DNA from: a virus
Strand: one strand, 5' to 3'
DNA: 38,354 nt
Virus record (IMG/VR): IMGVR_UViG_3300028840_006729
Span: 1-38,354 of that record
Every line of letters begins with the position of its first letter. Position 1 is the stretch's first letter. The translations under genes and the position numbers were made by a program. Shown in pieces: positions 31,541-38,354 of the stretch. The notes below the pieces were generated by a model, which was not told the origin of the DNA, ran no database searches, and saw only the letters and a program-made list of their open reading frames with translations.

Positions 31541-31831
31541 TTATTTTTCCGGCTTCATGGTCAGCCAGTTTCTTTTTTTCTTCTTTTTTTCTGTCTCATC
31601 GCCCAGCTTCTGCAAAGCCTCAAGGCAATCACACCAGTCTTTTCTTCTCTGGTGCTCACGAAGAGTGATGCAGTTAAACGTCTGTGTGGCAATATACCAC
31701 TTCATACATTCACATATCCTGTTTAATCTGTTTTTGTGGGATTTAAGCCACTCAAGATTTTCTTTGCTTAATTTAAAAGTAGTACGTTTTAAAGTTTTTG
31801 TAAACAGAATTTTTTCTAAAAAAGAAAACAT
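31541..31831 (-). CDS. basic helical protein, 96 aa
   Basis: MFSFLEKILFTKTLKRTTFK, then NLEWLKSHKNRLNRICECMKWYI and a Lys-rich C-terminus (EKKKKKRNWLTMKPEK). Three Cys and several Trp, no membrane span beyond a weak N-terminal hydrophobic patch. It is the last gene before the terminator pair. Function unknown. Confidence 0.6.
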   Translation of the reverse strand: MFSFLEKILFTKTLKRTTFKLSKENLEWLKSHKNRLNRICECMKWYIATQTFNCITLREHQRRKDWCDCLEALQKLGDETEKKKKKRNWLTMKPEK

Positions 31832-31832
31832 G

Positions 31833-32081
31833 TTAATTTTTTATTAATTTTTGCCTGCTTCCAACATAATTTTGCCACTGCCTATCCATTTCTTTCTCCT
31901 TTAACTCCAGCACATCCCCTTTGATATCCCTGACGCTGTGAATACTGTAGCACCCTCTCACATCAGTATTGATTTCAAGTGTTTTTTCAAAATTGTCATT
32001 TAACAGTATCATCAGCTTTTTCCCTGCGTCTTCTGAGAGCTCATCAAACCAAACTTCACGTACTATATATAATTTTTTCAT
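31833..32081 (-). CDS. hypothetical protein, 82 aa
   Basis: Alpha-beta composition: MKKLYIVREVWFDELSEDAG, KKLMILLNDNFEKTLEIN, GCYSIHSVRDIKGDVLELKE and a helical end. Starts 12 bases after the portal stop with leader AAAAATAATTTATC-ATG, and its stop nearly abuts the next start. Not recognised. Confidence 0.6.
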   Translation of the reverse strand: MKKLYIVREVWFDELSEDAGKKLMILLNDNFEKTLEINTDVRGCYSIHSVRDIKGDVLELKEKEMDRQWQNYVGSRQKLIKN

Positions 32082-32093
32082 GATAAATTATTT

Positions 32094-34010
32094 TTAAATC
32101 TCCTCAAGTGCTGCCTCCTGTTCAACATTTGCCCCTGCAGCCTGTGCAAGCGTATCAGCCTGCCTTGGCTCAGGCTGCCTTTGGGCTTTAGGGGGAAGAG
32201 GAAGGTCTCCAAGAAGTTTCTGGCGTAAATCTGATTTCTCGCTTTCCGCATCTGCCTCGGCAAAGAAGTCTTTAACGTCTCCTCCTGCCAGCTCAACCAG
32301 ATTCTCAAGGGAGCTTTCAATAAACTTGCCGTATTTCTCTATTACTGTAGGGTCAATCTGGGCAAATTTAATCACACTGTCAAAAATCTCCTGCAATCTT
32401 AACTTCCTGATAGTCTTCAGGGTGGATGATGTTATAGGCGTTTCAACTGTTACATCAAGATTAGACATTATCACGTCAGGCGTTGCCTCCAAAAAATCAG
32501 TATACCCTTCTTTATCTTCAAATTTCAGCCCTTTTTCCTCCAGCTCACCATTCTTATTAAGCTTTTTTATGGCTTTTATTTTTTTGTTTTCTATTGGGAT
32601 TTTTCTCCATTTCTGGTTACCTGTTATCTTCTTTCCAGTGGTAATCGGAAGATAAAATTTAATAAAAGCAAGCCTCAATCTTGCCATGCGAACCAGAAAA
32701 TAATTGTAAGCCCTTATTGATTCTGCAAATGCCTTCAGCCTGTTAACCTCACGTATCTCTTCCTGCCCAAGTGTTTTTGCGGTGTCCCCCATTACCGAAT
32801 AAGCGTCGATTCCTGTCGTCATTGTGGCGTCTGTCTGCAATAACTGGCGCAGATTAAAAAGCCCTTTATCAGACTGCGGCGGAGTGCTCCACTGGAAGTT
32901 GTCAGAACCGCTGATATTCAGTATCCTTCCTACCCCGTTAACTATCTGTGCGTCTTCAACTCCTGCATTTTCACCAAGAAGAAGGGTATTAGTCGAGCTT
33001 TCCCTGATAAGGTCAATAATCTGGTTTGTGGTAACATTCATCTCATATTTGGCTGTCTCAAGCTGTTCGTGCAGCCCCCTTCCATAAAGGCTCATATACT
33101 TCGGCTCATCTGTTAAAATAACGTAGGGAAGCCCTCCTGTGGGGCATGGATTTACTCCCTCTCTGATTATTACTTTCAAGTTCACGCTAACTATATATAC
33201 CCCCTTATTCTTATTATAATAATGATAAAGCGTATATTTCGGATTATTAAGAGGCACTGCAGTCCGCTTTTCTTCATTCGTAAAAAACTCCCTCTTCCTC
33301 CATTCGTTATCAAGTGGCTGTATATCAAGGGCTTTATCTATGTTTTTGTAGTTGGGGTCTTTTTTAAGGCTCTCAAGTTCCTCCTTGGAAATGTCGACCT
33401 CAGCCTCAAAACAATCCACTGCGTCATCCTGATTATGAACAGGATCTATCCAAAAGTTTCGTATATCTATCATCTCACCCTGTAGCCAGCTTCTTTCTAC
33501 AAGCTTGTGGGTGCCCTTAAGTTTGCCGGTATTTTTTTCTTTTTCTAACTGCCAATGCATTATCCTGTCTGTTGCAAGGTATTCCTTCCATACAGCTGTT
33601 CCAAAGATTCTCTTACACTTTCTTGCTTTGCTTAATTCCTCTTCAGTATTTGCTTCTGTCCAGGCAAAATCCCAAATTTCTTCGGTTACTTCCACCTTAT
33701 CAACGTCATCTGGCTCTGTAGGCTTGAAGGTTATTATGGATTTTTGCGCTGTCTCATCAGCTTCTTTAAGCCTTGCCTGGCTTCTTTCCAGTGGAAGGTT
33801 AACGTTAGCTGTCCCGTCCTCATTCCAGTATATTTTTGCGTCTTCCTGCTCATGCCTTAACTCCCAGTTCTTGTCATCCCTTCCGCTGTCCATCTCTGAT
33901 AACCTGTCATACAGCCAGCCCAGAGTTTCATCATCTGTTTTGTCCGGAAATAAAGACACTTCTGTCCCCTTCTTCGCTGTTTTCGATATTTGTTTGTATA
34001 ATTCCGGCAT
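32094..34010 (-). CDS. portal protein, 638 aa
   Basis: Size and order of motifs fit large podovirus portals: TLGWLYDRLSEMDSGRDDKN near the start, CKRIFGTAVWKEYLA at about 128-142, VERSWLQGEMIDIRNFWIDP near 165-190, PYVILTDEPKYMSLYGRGLH at about 300-320, then a long helical part ending with the acidic/Gln-rich C-terminus (PLPPKAQRQPEPRQADTLAQ). The portal forms the dodecameric DNA gate at one capsid vertex. It lies two genes downstream of TerL. Start chosen at the ATG after TTTAGAGAAAAACTAATATACAAAGAAA, AT-rich, no strong SD. Confidence 0.8.
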   Translation of the reverse strand: MPELYKQISKTAKKGTEVSLFPDKTDDETLGWLYDRLSEMDSGRDDKNWELRHEQEDAKIYWNEDGTANVNLPLERSQARLKEADETAQKSIITFKPTEPDDVDKVEVTEEIWDFAWTEANTEEELSKARKCKRIFGTAVWKEYLATDRIMHWQLEKEKNTGKLKGTHKLVERSWLQGEMIDIRNFWIDPVHNQDDAVDCFEAEVDISKEELESLKKDPNYKNIDKALDIQPLDNEWRKREFFTNEEKRTAVPLNNPKYTLYHYYNKNKGVYIVSVNLKVIIREGVNPCPTGGLPYVILTDEPKYMSLYGRGLHEQLETAKYEMNVTTNQIIDLIRESSTNTLLLGENAGVEDAQIVNGVGRILNISGSDNFQWSTPPQSDKGLFNLRQLLQTDATMTTGIDAYSVMGDTAKTLGQEEIREVNRLKAFAESIRAYNYFLVRMARLRLAFIKFYLPITTGKKITGNQKWRKIPIENKKIKAIKKLNKNGELEEKGLKFEDKEGYTDFLEATPDVIMSNLDVTVETPITSSTLKTIRKLRLQEIFDSVIKFAQIDPTVIEKYGKFIESSLENLVELAGGDVKDFFAEADAESEKSDLRQKLLGDLPLPPKAQRQPEPRQADTLAQAAGANVEQEAALEEI

Positions 34011-34049
34011 ACATTTTCTTTGTATATTAGTTTTTCTCTAAAGTCAATG

Positions 34050-34376
34050 TCAGTTTGATTTTATCTCTTCTTCACGAAAATATAGCCATTCCTTTCTCTC
34101 TAGGTTTTCAGAATAAAAGCTATCACCCTTGCTTCCGTAGCATTCATGCCTTCCTTCTCCCCATATTGCAAACCACATGTCTTCATCTATTTCTTCACAT
34201 CCAATCATCTCAATATCCCACATTCTTTTGGCTATTTCAGGGAAAGGAAAAAGACGCTTAATTATTTCTTTCTCAGTTTTAATTTCTTCAAATAATTCAT
34301 AATACATCAGTATCTGCTGTCCGCTATGGCAATACAGCTTTACAGGCTTATTCGTGAGGCGCCTGATTCTTTGCAC
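34050..34376 (-). CDS. hypothetical protein, 108+ aa; true start unclear
   Basis: The only conventional start is GTG at 34376, but the frame stays open upstream to 34523 with protein-like sequence (IDLTKYIKGFENGWFNCECK, GEKGKDSYSNCSATGEPLTI) containing three Cys. No ATG, GTG or TTG lies in that stretch; an ATA at 34502-34500 overlaps the terminase stop as ATAG, the position where other genes here have ATGA. Probable full form about 150 aa. The body is acidic with many aromatics (EEIDEDMWFAIWGEGRHECY). Family not recognised. Confidence 0.58.
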   Translation of the reverse strand: MQRIRRLTNKPVKLYCHSGQQILMYYELFEEIKTEKEIIKRLFPFPEIAKRMWDIEMIGCEEIDEDMWFAIWGEGRHECYGSKGDSFYSENLERKEWLYFREEEIKSN

Positions 34377-34498
34377 TGCTATAATAGTTAATGGTTCTCC
34401 CGTTGCTGAACAATTGCTATAGCTATCTTTTCCTTTTTCGCCTTTGCATTCACAATTAAACCAGCCATTTTCGAAGCCTTTGATGTATTTTGTTAAAT

Positions 34499-35749
34499 CT
34501 ATAACGGTCTTCCGGTTAAAGGATTAAATTTCTGCCTTATCATGCTTATTTTCCTGCGTTCTTCCTTCTCAAATTTACGGCTATACACAAAGTATCTGAA
34601 CGCATCTAAAGCATGGTCATTTTTTTTGAACACAACCTGATTTTTCTGCTTATCAGGTTTCGTTTCATCATTCTCAATATAGCGGTAATTTTCAAATTCG
34701 TAAATAGTATTTGAGCAGTTAGTGCCCACCTTAATGCGGTTATTAACAAGGTACGACCTCAGCTTGGTAATGCCTGCTTCCACGTCATTATTAGCCTCTG
34801 TAGTGCTGATTCTAAGCCTTGCAAGCTCTATGCCCATCTGTGCAGCCGAGGGGTCCCTGAAGGTCGTTACATAGCGCATGTTACCGCTTTTTGCCCTTAT
34901 TAATTCAGCCAAATCCTCAAACGAAATATTCCTTTCGTATATTTCGTCAAAAACATACAGATTTTCATCCTGTTCAGCGATAAAAAGGACTGCTGTCGGG
35001 TTATGCGTGCCAAAATCAATCGACCTGTAAAAATTATAATGATGCTTATTATCCCTTATATAAGACAAATCTTCGGTCATGGTCTCCCTATCGAATTCCG
35101 GATAAACAAGCCCTGTAAACTTTTTAAATTCCCCCTCATATTCCTGCGCAAAAACATCAGGCGGAAGTTCTCTTTTAGCCTGTGCTATCTCTTCAGCTGG
35201 AAGGTGGGGGTTGTCAGAAGATTTAAGCTTCCATGACTGCTTATTCTCATCTATAAGAGCAAATAAATCATAAAAATGGTTATACCCCTTGGGCGTGCCT
35301 ATAAACCAGCAATCCCCCTTCTTATCTGTAAGCATAGGGCGGACAATCTCATGCCAGACATTCGGCTTGATATCGCTGTACTCATCCATTACGCAGAAGG
35401 TAAGGAATACTCCCCTCAGCGAATCCTCATTTTCGGCTCCCTTAAGCGAAATAACCGAGCCATTTTTTAATTCAGCTGTAAGCTCGCTTTCATTTTTTTT
35501 TAAGACTGCCTGCTCGGGCAGATACTTAAGAAGCATTCTCCATGCTATCATCTTTGCCTGCCTGTACGACGGCGCTATATACCAAATCTGCTGGTTCACA
35601 GCGGAAACAGCACGCTTAATTATCTCATTCACCGCCATTGTTGTTTTGCCTGCCCTTCTTCCTGCTACTATCACCTGCCACCTTTTCCGGCAAATATGAA
35701 TCTCCTGCTGTTTCGGGTATGGCTTATAAGGAATAATTATTTCTGCCAC
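34499..35749 (-). CDS. terL: terminase large subunit, 416 aa
   Basis: The ATPase and nuclease halves are both intact. Walker A AGRRAGKT (residues 29-36), Walker B VMDE (120-123), coupling motif FIGTPKG (149-155), then RNase H-like nuclease acidic residues in SIDFG (D245), FRDPSA (D299) and NDHALDAF (D378, D382). TerL pumps DNA into the procapsid through the portal and cuts it. It overlaps the small-terminase-like gene by 13 bases, a coupled pair. Packaging type (cos or pac) cannot be told from this sequence alone. Confidence 0.93.
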   Translation of the reverse strand: MAEIIIPYKPYPKQQEIHICRKRWQVIVAGRRAGKTTMAVNEIIKRAVSAVNQQIWYIAPSYRQAKMIAWRMLLKYLPEQAVLKKNESELTAELKNGSVISLKGAENEDSLRGVFLTFCVMDEYSDIKPNVWHEIVRPMLTDKKGDCWFIGTPKGYNHFYDLFALIDENKQSWKLKSSDNPHLPAEEIAQAKRELPPDVFAQEYEGEFKKFTGLVYPEFDRETMTEDLSYIRDNKHHYNFYRSIDFGTHNPTAVLFIAEQDENLYVFDEIYERNISFEDLAELIRAKSGNMRYVTTFRDPSAAQMGIELARLRISTTEANNDVEAGITKLRSYLVNNRIKVGTNCSNTIYEFENYRYIENDETKPDKQKNQVVFKKNDHALDAFRYFVYSRKFEKEERRKISMIRQKFNPLTGRPL

Positions 35750-35997
35750 GCAAAAGTAAATGTTAGTTCTCCTTCTACAGACTCCTCAACTCGTGCCTGT
35801 TTCGGCTTAAAATACTCAATCAATCTCAAAAAAATCTCTGTATATTCCCTGTCTTCGCAAGACTGCATATAATCTAACAACCTTTCGCTGCCCTGCTGCA
35901 GCAAAAACTCACCCATAGAATCCCATTGCTGGCTGCGAACATTGGGTGTCCCTTTCTTTCTCCCGCCTGTTTTTTTACGTCCCTTGACAAATGGCAT
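35737..35997 (-). CDS. probable terminase small subunit, 86 aa
   Basis: Begins MPFVKGRKKTGGRKKGTPNV, a basic Gly/Lys/Arg start common in small terminase-type proteins and related DUF families, followed by a helical acidic body (QQGSERLLDYMQSCEDREYT, IFLRLIEYFKPKQARVEESV). Directly upstream of and overlapping TerL, the standard position. Short for a TerS, and no explicit helix-turn-helix is seen, so the call rests on context. Confidence 0.62.
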   Translation of the reverse strand: MPFVKGRKKTGGRKKGTPNVRSQQWDSMGEFLLQQGSERLLDYMQSCEDREYTEIFLRLIEYFKPKQARVEESVEGELTFTFAWQK

Positions 35998-36022
35998 TCA
36001 AGTGTAGAATTGACATTATTTT

Positions 36023-36187
36023 TTAACTTTCATCTTCGTATCCCAGCCTTACTGCTGTGTCATAAACCTCCTGCGCTGCCCTCATCTGGTGCTCTTTCAC
36101 ATATCCTGTACGGCGGGCAAATCCTTTTCCCTTTAAAATGAAAATCGGAGGATTACGGCGCATATTTTGAATAAAATCTGGAACCAT
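36023..36187 (-). CDS. small basic protein, 54 aa
   Basis: ATG at 36187-36185 overlaps the stop of the 66-aa gene (TAATG), and the frame ends at TAA 36023-36025. Sequence MVPDFIQNMRRNPPIFILKG, then FARRTGYVKEHQMRAAQEVY and an acidic end. The overlap with the upstream gene supports expression. Not recognised; part of a three-gene run leading into the terminase genes. Confidence 0.52.
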   Translation of the reverse strand: MVPDFIQNMRRNPPIFILKGKGFARRTGYVKEHQMRAAQEVYDTAVRLGYEDES

Positions 36188-36387
36188 TAACTCAATATTA
36201 TATAAACCTCAGCTTCTGTTTTTTCACCCAATTGCCTGTTTGTATTTTTTCTTAAACATTCTTTCAGCGTCTCTGAAACCACTCTTATAATATCCCTCCT
36301 TGTCAGCCCTTTTTTTTGTTTTCTTCTTGTGCTAAGGCTTTTAAACTGCCGTGGCAATGTGGATAATTTTGTGTCCATCAGCCACAT
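36187..36387 (-). CDS. basic helical protein, possible DNA-binding, 66 aa
   Basis: Basic start (DTKLSTLPRQFKSLSTRRKQ) followed by LTRRDIIRVVSETLKECLRK, which has the size of a helix-turn-helix or HU-type first helix pair, then a short beta end (AEVYIILS). First gene of the late block; upstream lie 55 bases of A/T DNA and then the palindromic operator. A packaging or transcription factor would suit, but no family is proven. Confidence 0.52.
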   Translation of the reverse strand: MWLMDTKLSTLPRQFKSLSTRRKQKKGLTRRDIIRVVSETLKECLRKNTNRQLGEKTEAEVYIILS

Positions 36388-36442
36388 TTTTACACATTTT
36401 TTTTAAAAAATCAAATTTTTTATAAAAAAAATAAAAAAACTC

Positions 36443-36471
36443 TTGACTTTGTATATCAATATTGATATACT
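36443..36471 (+). promoter_or_regulatory. near-consensus promoter for the 36576 gene
   Basis: TTGACT (36443-36448, 5/6), 17-bp spacer, TATACT (36466-36471). Predicted start near 36478, giving a leader of about 100 bases before the ATG at 36576. Confidence 0.75.
36452..36469. promoter_or_regulatory. perfect 18-bp palindromic operator
   Basis: TATATCAAT-ATTGATATA, covering most of the spacer and the first four bases of the -10 box. A dimeric repressor bound here would block the promoter. It lies 64 bases from the start of the divergent late gene at 36387, so it might influence both sides. A 14/15 match to its left part (TATATCAATACTGAT) occurs at 37039-37053. Confidence 0.68.
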
Positions 36472-36575
36472 AGAGTCAGACCGTGAAGGAAACAGGGAAT
36501 AAAAACTAAACAAAAAACCCCTTAAGTATTCCTGAACCGGACACCAATAATATTAATTCATTAACCCATACTAAC

Positions 36576-36803
36576 ATGAAACTTATAAGTAAAAATGACC
36601 AATTCCGCAGAGACTGTTATATCGATATAGAATGTCAAAATTGTAAACACAAAAAGTGTAATTTTCGAGCTTATGATGACAGACATTATTGGGACAATGT
36701 ATTGCCAAATATTAAATGCGAAAAATGCAAAGAATCAACAAATAGCTTAAATGCAGAAAAGCAATATATTCCGACTAAATACGGAGAATTTGAAATAGTT
36801 TAG
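36576..36803 (+). CDS. zinc-finger-like protein under operator control, 75 aa
   Basis: Six Cys (residues 14, 20, 23, 28, 48, 51) including CQNC and CEKC pairs, with His and aromatic residues between, suggest a treble-clef or zinc-ribbon fold. The only plus-strand gene in the right part of the window; it has its own strong promoter with operator and its own terminator, so it is an isolated regulated unit. Such a gene next to the late-block start could be a late activator or anti-repressor, but this is inference. Confidence 0.65.
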   Translation: MKLISKNDQFRRDCYIDIECQNCKHKKCNFRAYDDRHYWDNVLPNIKCEKCKESTNSLNAEKQYIPTKYGEFEIV

Positions 36804-36822
36804 CTTTTATTGCCACTGAAAC

Positions 36823-36853
36823 AAAAGACGCTTAAATCCTTTAGGCGTCTTTT
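36823..36853. terminator. bidirectional intrinsic terminator
   Basis: AAAAGACGCTTAAA-TCC-TTTAGGCGTCTTTT: 14-bp stem (one G-T pair) with a 3-nt loop and A/T tails on both sides, located between the convergent 36576 (+) and 36855 (-) genes. Confidence 0.85.
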
Positions 36854-36854
36854 G

Positions 36855-37022
36855 CTATATCAAAAAATAAGAGCAGACAAAAACCATCACAATTGCCCCT
36901 ATTGCTGCAATCATCCCACCTGCCACTATGTGCTCGCACTCTATCCTTAATTCTTCCGGAAGAAACGGGTAGAAAACTGACAAAACCAATGATTTAAGCC
37001 ATTTTCTGTAATTTATTTTCAT
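36855..37022 (-). CDS. small membrane protein, 55 aa
   Basis: A longer frame starts at 37112 inside the upstream gene. The ATG at 37022-37020 has the usual leader (AATTTTTAAAAAAT-ATG) and gives MKINYRKWLKSLVLSVFYPF. Residues 35-53 form a membrane span (AGGMIAAIGAIVMVFVCSYF). A basic amphipathic start precedes an acidic patch (LPEELRIECEHI). Single-span, C-tail type. Function unknown. Confidence 0.55.
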   Translation of the reverse strand: MKINYRKWLKSLVLSVFYPFLPEELRIECEHIVAGGMIAAIGAIVMVFVCSYFLI

Positions 37023-37074
37023 ATTTTTTAAAAATTTATATATCAATACTGATTTGTCATTCATTTCATTCTTA

Positions 37075-37236
37075 CCTATACCTGAAAATTTTCTTTTCTT
37101 TTTTTTTAACATCTCTCATTAGCTTTTCAAAACAAGCCTCGATAAACCACGCTGTAAAGGTCTGTTCGCCTTTGTATTCGTTGATTTTAGCCTTCAGTGA
37201 GGCAGGCAATCTTACAATTGTGTTATGGACTGACAT
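37075..37236 (-). CDS. ribbon-helix-helix-like DNA-binding protein, 53 aa
   Basis: ATG at 37236-37234 with leader GATTTTAAAAAATT and stop TAG at 37075-37077. Starts MSVHNTIVRLPASLKAKINE and continues YKGEQTFTAWFIEACFEKLM with a Lys/Arg tail. A short strand (TIVRLP), helix, turn and second helix (TAWFIEACFEKL) match the Arc/CopG/MetJ ribbon-helix-helix plan, whose dimers bind palindromic operators. It lies 765 bases from the 18-bp palindrome at 36452 and is a candidate for its repressor; this pairing is inference. Confidence 0.6.
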
Positions 37237-37253
37237 AATTTTTTAAAATCTAA

Positions 37254-37412
37254 TTAATAAAATAAAATACTGCATAATGCTATAACTACAGACATAAAGA
37301 CCACATAAACCCAGAATATCCGCCACTCATCGTGAGCTATTGCATTGTATAAAAAAAAGTAAAAAACTATCATAAGCATTAACAAGCCGGCTGCGCCAAG
37401 ATAAGTGTTCAT
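37254..37412 (-). CDS. two-span membrane micropeptide, 52 aa
   Basis: ATG at 37412-37410, stop TAA 37254-37256. Two hydrophobic segments, about 5-22 (LGAAGLLMLMIVFYFFLY) and 34-51 (WVYVVFMSVVIALCSILF), with a charged loop (HDEWR) between. Leader is AT-rich (AATAACTTTAACTAAA). Not recognised; the hairpin membrane topology is all that can be said. Confidence 0.52.
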   Translation of the reverse strand: MNTYLGAAGLLMLMIVFYFFLYNAIAHDEWRIFWVYVVFMSVVIALCSILFY

Positions 37413-37423
37413 TTTAGTTAAAG

Positions 37424-37657
37424 TTATTTATCATAAACCATTGTAACTGTCCGGCATTTAGGGCAATACCTGAACGGTATCCCCTGATATATTCCTATAT
37501 GCAGGACTGTGTTGCAAAATTTATGTATCAGTATCCTTGCTTCGCCATCTTCGCCCTCAAAAATTCCGAGGCTCCCCCTGTCTTCAAATTGCGGAGACCA
37601 CCACCTTAAACCTAAAAACTTTTTTTCCTTCCACAAATCTTTTTCGTTAATTGGCAT
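37424..37657 (-). CDS. zinc-ribbon protein, 77 aa (paralogue of 5326 gene)
   Basis: WWSPQFEDRGSLGI in the first half and FRYCPKCRTVTMVYDK at the end match the corresponding WWKPLFTDKG and FRYCPKCRMAL of the 5326-5565 protein. The upstream Cys site is reduced to a single CNT here where the left copy has CWQC, so the metal site may use another ligand (HKFC). Leader TTTTTAAAAAATC-ATG. Confidence 0.68.
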   Translation of the reverse strand: MPINEKDLWKEKKFLGLRWWSPQFEDRGSLGIFEGEDGEARILIHKFCNTVLHIGIYQGIPFRYCPKCRTVTMVYDK

Positions 37658-37675
37658 GATTTTTTAAAAATTAAA

Positions 37676-38011
37676 TTATTTATTATTTTCCCACAAATAC
37701 TCCCATGCCTTGCCAAATTTATTGTACCACTTTCTACAATCTTCTTCTGTATTGAAAACAACTTCTTTAGTGTATATTTTGCGGTTATTAGTGTAATTTG
37801 TGCATTATCTTGGTCTCATAAACACCCAATTCCATACCCAAGAATATTCACCTGTAATCTTTTCCCTGTAAGATTTGCTTTTTTGTCTTAAGCCAGCTAT
37901 TTCTGCGTCTTTTTCTGTGTGGTAGCAATTACTCTGCTTCCATTTATCAGATAAAACTTTTTTTATCTTTTTTAGCTTCTCATCCGTTAAATCTAAATTT
38001 ATTTTTGGCAT
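37676..38011 (-). pseudogene. tandem duplicate with in-frame TAA at 37805-37807
   Basis: The first 68 codons (MPKINLDLTDEKLKKIKKVL ... WVWNWVFMRPR) end at TAA 37805-37807. The same frame continues after it without another stop to 37676: CTNYTNNRKIYTKEVVFNTE, then EDCRKWYNKFGKAWEYLWEN. This continuation aligns with TNYIDYRKMCMKEVAFNTKE and ACQKWYDKFGK of the intact upstream copy (37980-38354), so one nonsense codon splits an otherwise conserved 112-codon gene. Either a recent pseudogene, two separately used halves, or a read-through gene. Confidence 0.7.
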
Positions 38012-38354
38012 GATTTTTTACTTTGCCAAATTTATCGTACCACTTTTGACAAGCTTCTTTTGTGTTAAAAGCAACCTCTTTCATACACATTTTACGATAG
38101 TCAATATAGTTCGTATATCGTCCTGGTTTGTTTGAAGCCCAATCCCATATCCAAAACTTATCACCTGTAATCTTTTCCCTGTAAGACTCACTTTTTTGCC
38201 TTAAGTTAGCCATTTCAGCGTCTTTTTCTGTGGGGTAACAATTGCCTTGTTCCCAATACATATGATCTTTTTTACAATTAGCCCACATATAGTTAAAAAG
38301 TTTTCCTCCGCTCAGAATAATCCAATATAATTTATTGCATTTCGGCTTCCACCT
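37980..38354 (-). CDS. intact tandem copy, probably partial at window edge
   Basis: An ATG at 38288 gives 102 aa, but the frame is open to the window end and the upstream residues look native (WKPKCNKLYWIILSGGKLFN), so the gene may start outside. Core motifs CYPTEKDAEMANLRQKSESY, REKITGDKFWIWDWA and MKEVAFNTKEACQKWYDKFG are repeated in the downstream copy (37676-38011). Its own C-terminus diverges after KFGK into VKNHAKNKFRFNG, at the duplication junction, and overlaps the next copy by 32 bases. Function unknown. Confidence 0.62.
   Translation of the reverse strand, partial: RWKPKCNKLYWIILSGGKLFNYMWANCKKDHMYWEQGNCYPTEKDAEMANLRQKSESYREKITGDKFWIWDWASNKPGRYTNYIDYRKMCMKEVAFNTKEACQKWYDKFGKVKNHAKNKFRFNG

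Noticed and set aside
32078-32320. Minus-strand 80-codon frame at the 3' end of the portal gene
   Set aside because: Fully inside the portal ORF in another frame, Arg/Gln-rich without motif or leader; the portal frame explains the DNA.
1-38354. Bacteroidota phage
   Set aside because: SD-free starts would fit, but the visible promoters are TTGACA/TATAAT-type rather than TTTG/TAnnTTTG; not excluded, only less favoured.

Overview
The window looks like part of the genome of a tailed double-stranded DNA phage (or prophage) with podovirus-type architecture. The minus strand carries a near-continuous late block of about 28 kb (36387 down to 8405). It contains small and large terminase, portal, scaffold-like protein, decoration-like protein, major capsid protein, many fibre/adhesin genes, a lysis-like cluster, a tail adaptor, a tail nozzle/hub-type protein and two large internal-virion (ejection) proteins, one with a CHAP peptidoglycan hydrolase domain. 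No tape-measure, sheath or tail-tube gene was recognised, which fits a short-tailed virion. No replication, integrase or lysogeny-repressor gene was recognised, so those functions probably lie outside the window.

Layout. 1-6915 (+, one exception) is a very AT-rich accessory/early-type block of about 20 tiny genes. Several have Cys-pair zinc-ribbon signatures, and there are small membrane peptides, a calcineurin-like metallophosphoesterase, an oversized tRNA-Leu-like RNA (3906-4073) and a duplicated gene cassette (6148-6915). 6946-8408 holds a C39/papain-like cysteine peptidase (probable endolysin), a divergent Rha-family regulator, and a consensus promoter driving a 25-residue membrane peptide. 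8405-36387 (-) is the virion and lysis block. 36443-36853 (+) is a self-contained unit: a strong promoter overlapped by a perfect 18-bp palindrome, a 75-aa zinc-finger-like gene and a bidirectional terminator. 36855-38354 (-) holds a second set of tiny genes: a ribbon-helix-helix-like protein, two membrane peptides, a zinc ribbon related to one in the left block, and a tandem duplication in which one copy has an in-frame TAA.

Host. Almost no gene has a Shine-Dalgarno sequence. Starts are preceded by A/T leaders such as CTTTTAAAACC-ATG or TTTTTAAAAAATC-ATG, while the promoters I can see are ordinary sigma70 type (TTGACA, 17 bp, TATAAT-like). That combination fits a bacterium with SD-independent initiation but without the Bacteroidota -7 promoter type; a Patescibacteria/CPR-type host is one possibility, held weakly. 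TGA is clearly used as a stop.

How it fits together. The terminase genes and three upstream small ORFs are translationally coupled (overlaps or TAATG junctions). Portal to capsid follows, with two tandem intrinsic terminators placed between the portal side and the scaffold/capsid side. The virion is unusually rich in surface-binding proteins: a 940-aa beta-solenoid built of about 13-residue rungs, a pectin-lyase-like fibre and at least six LamG/concanavalin-like domains spread over three genes. The lysis-like cluster (17156-18094) is embedded among the fibre genes.
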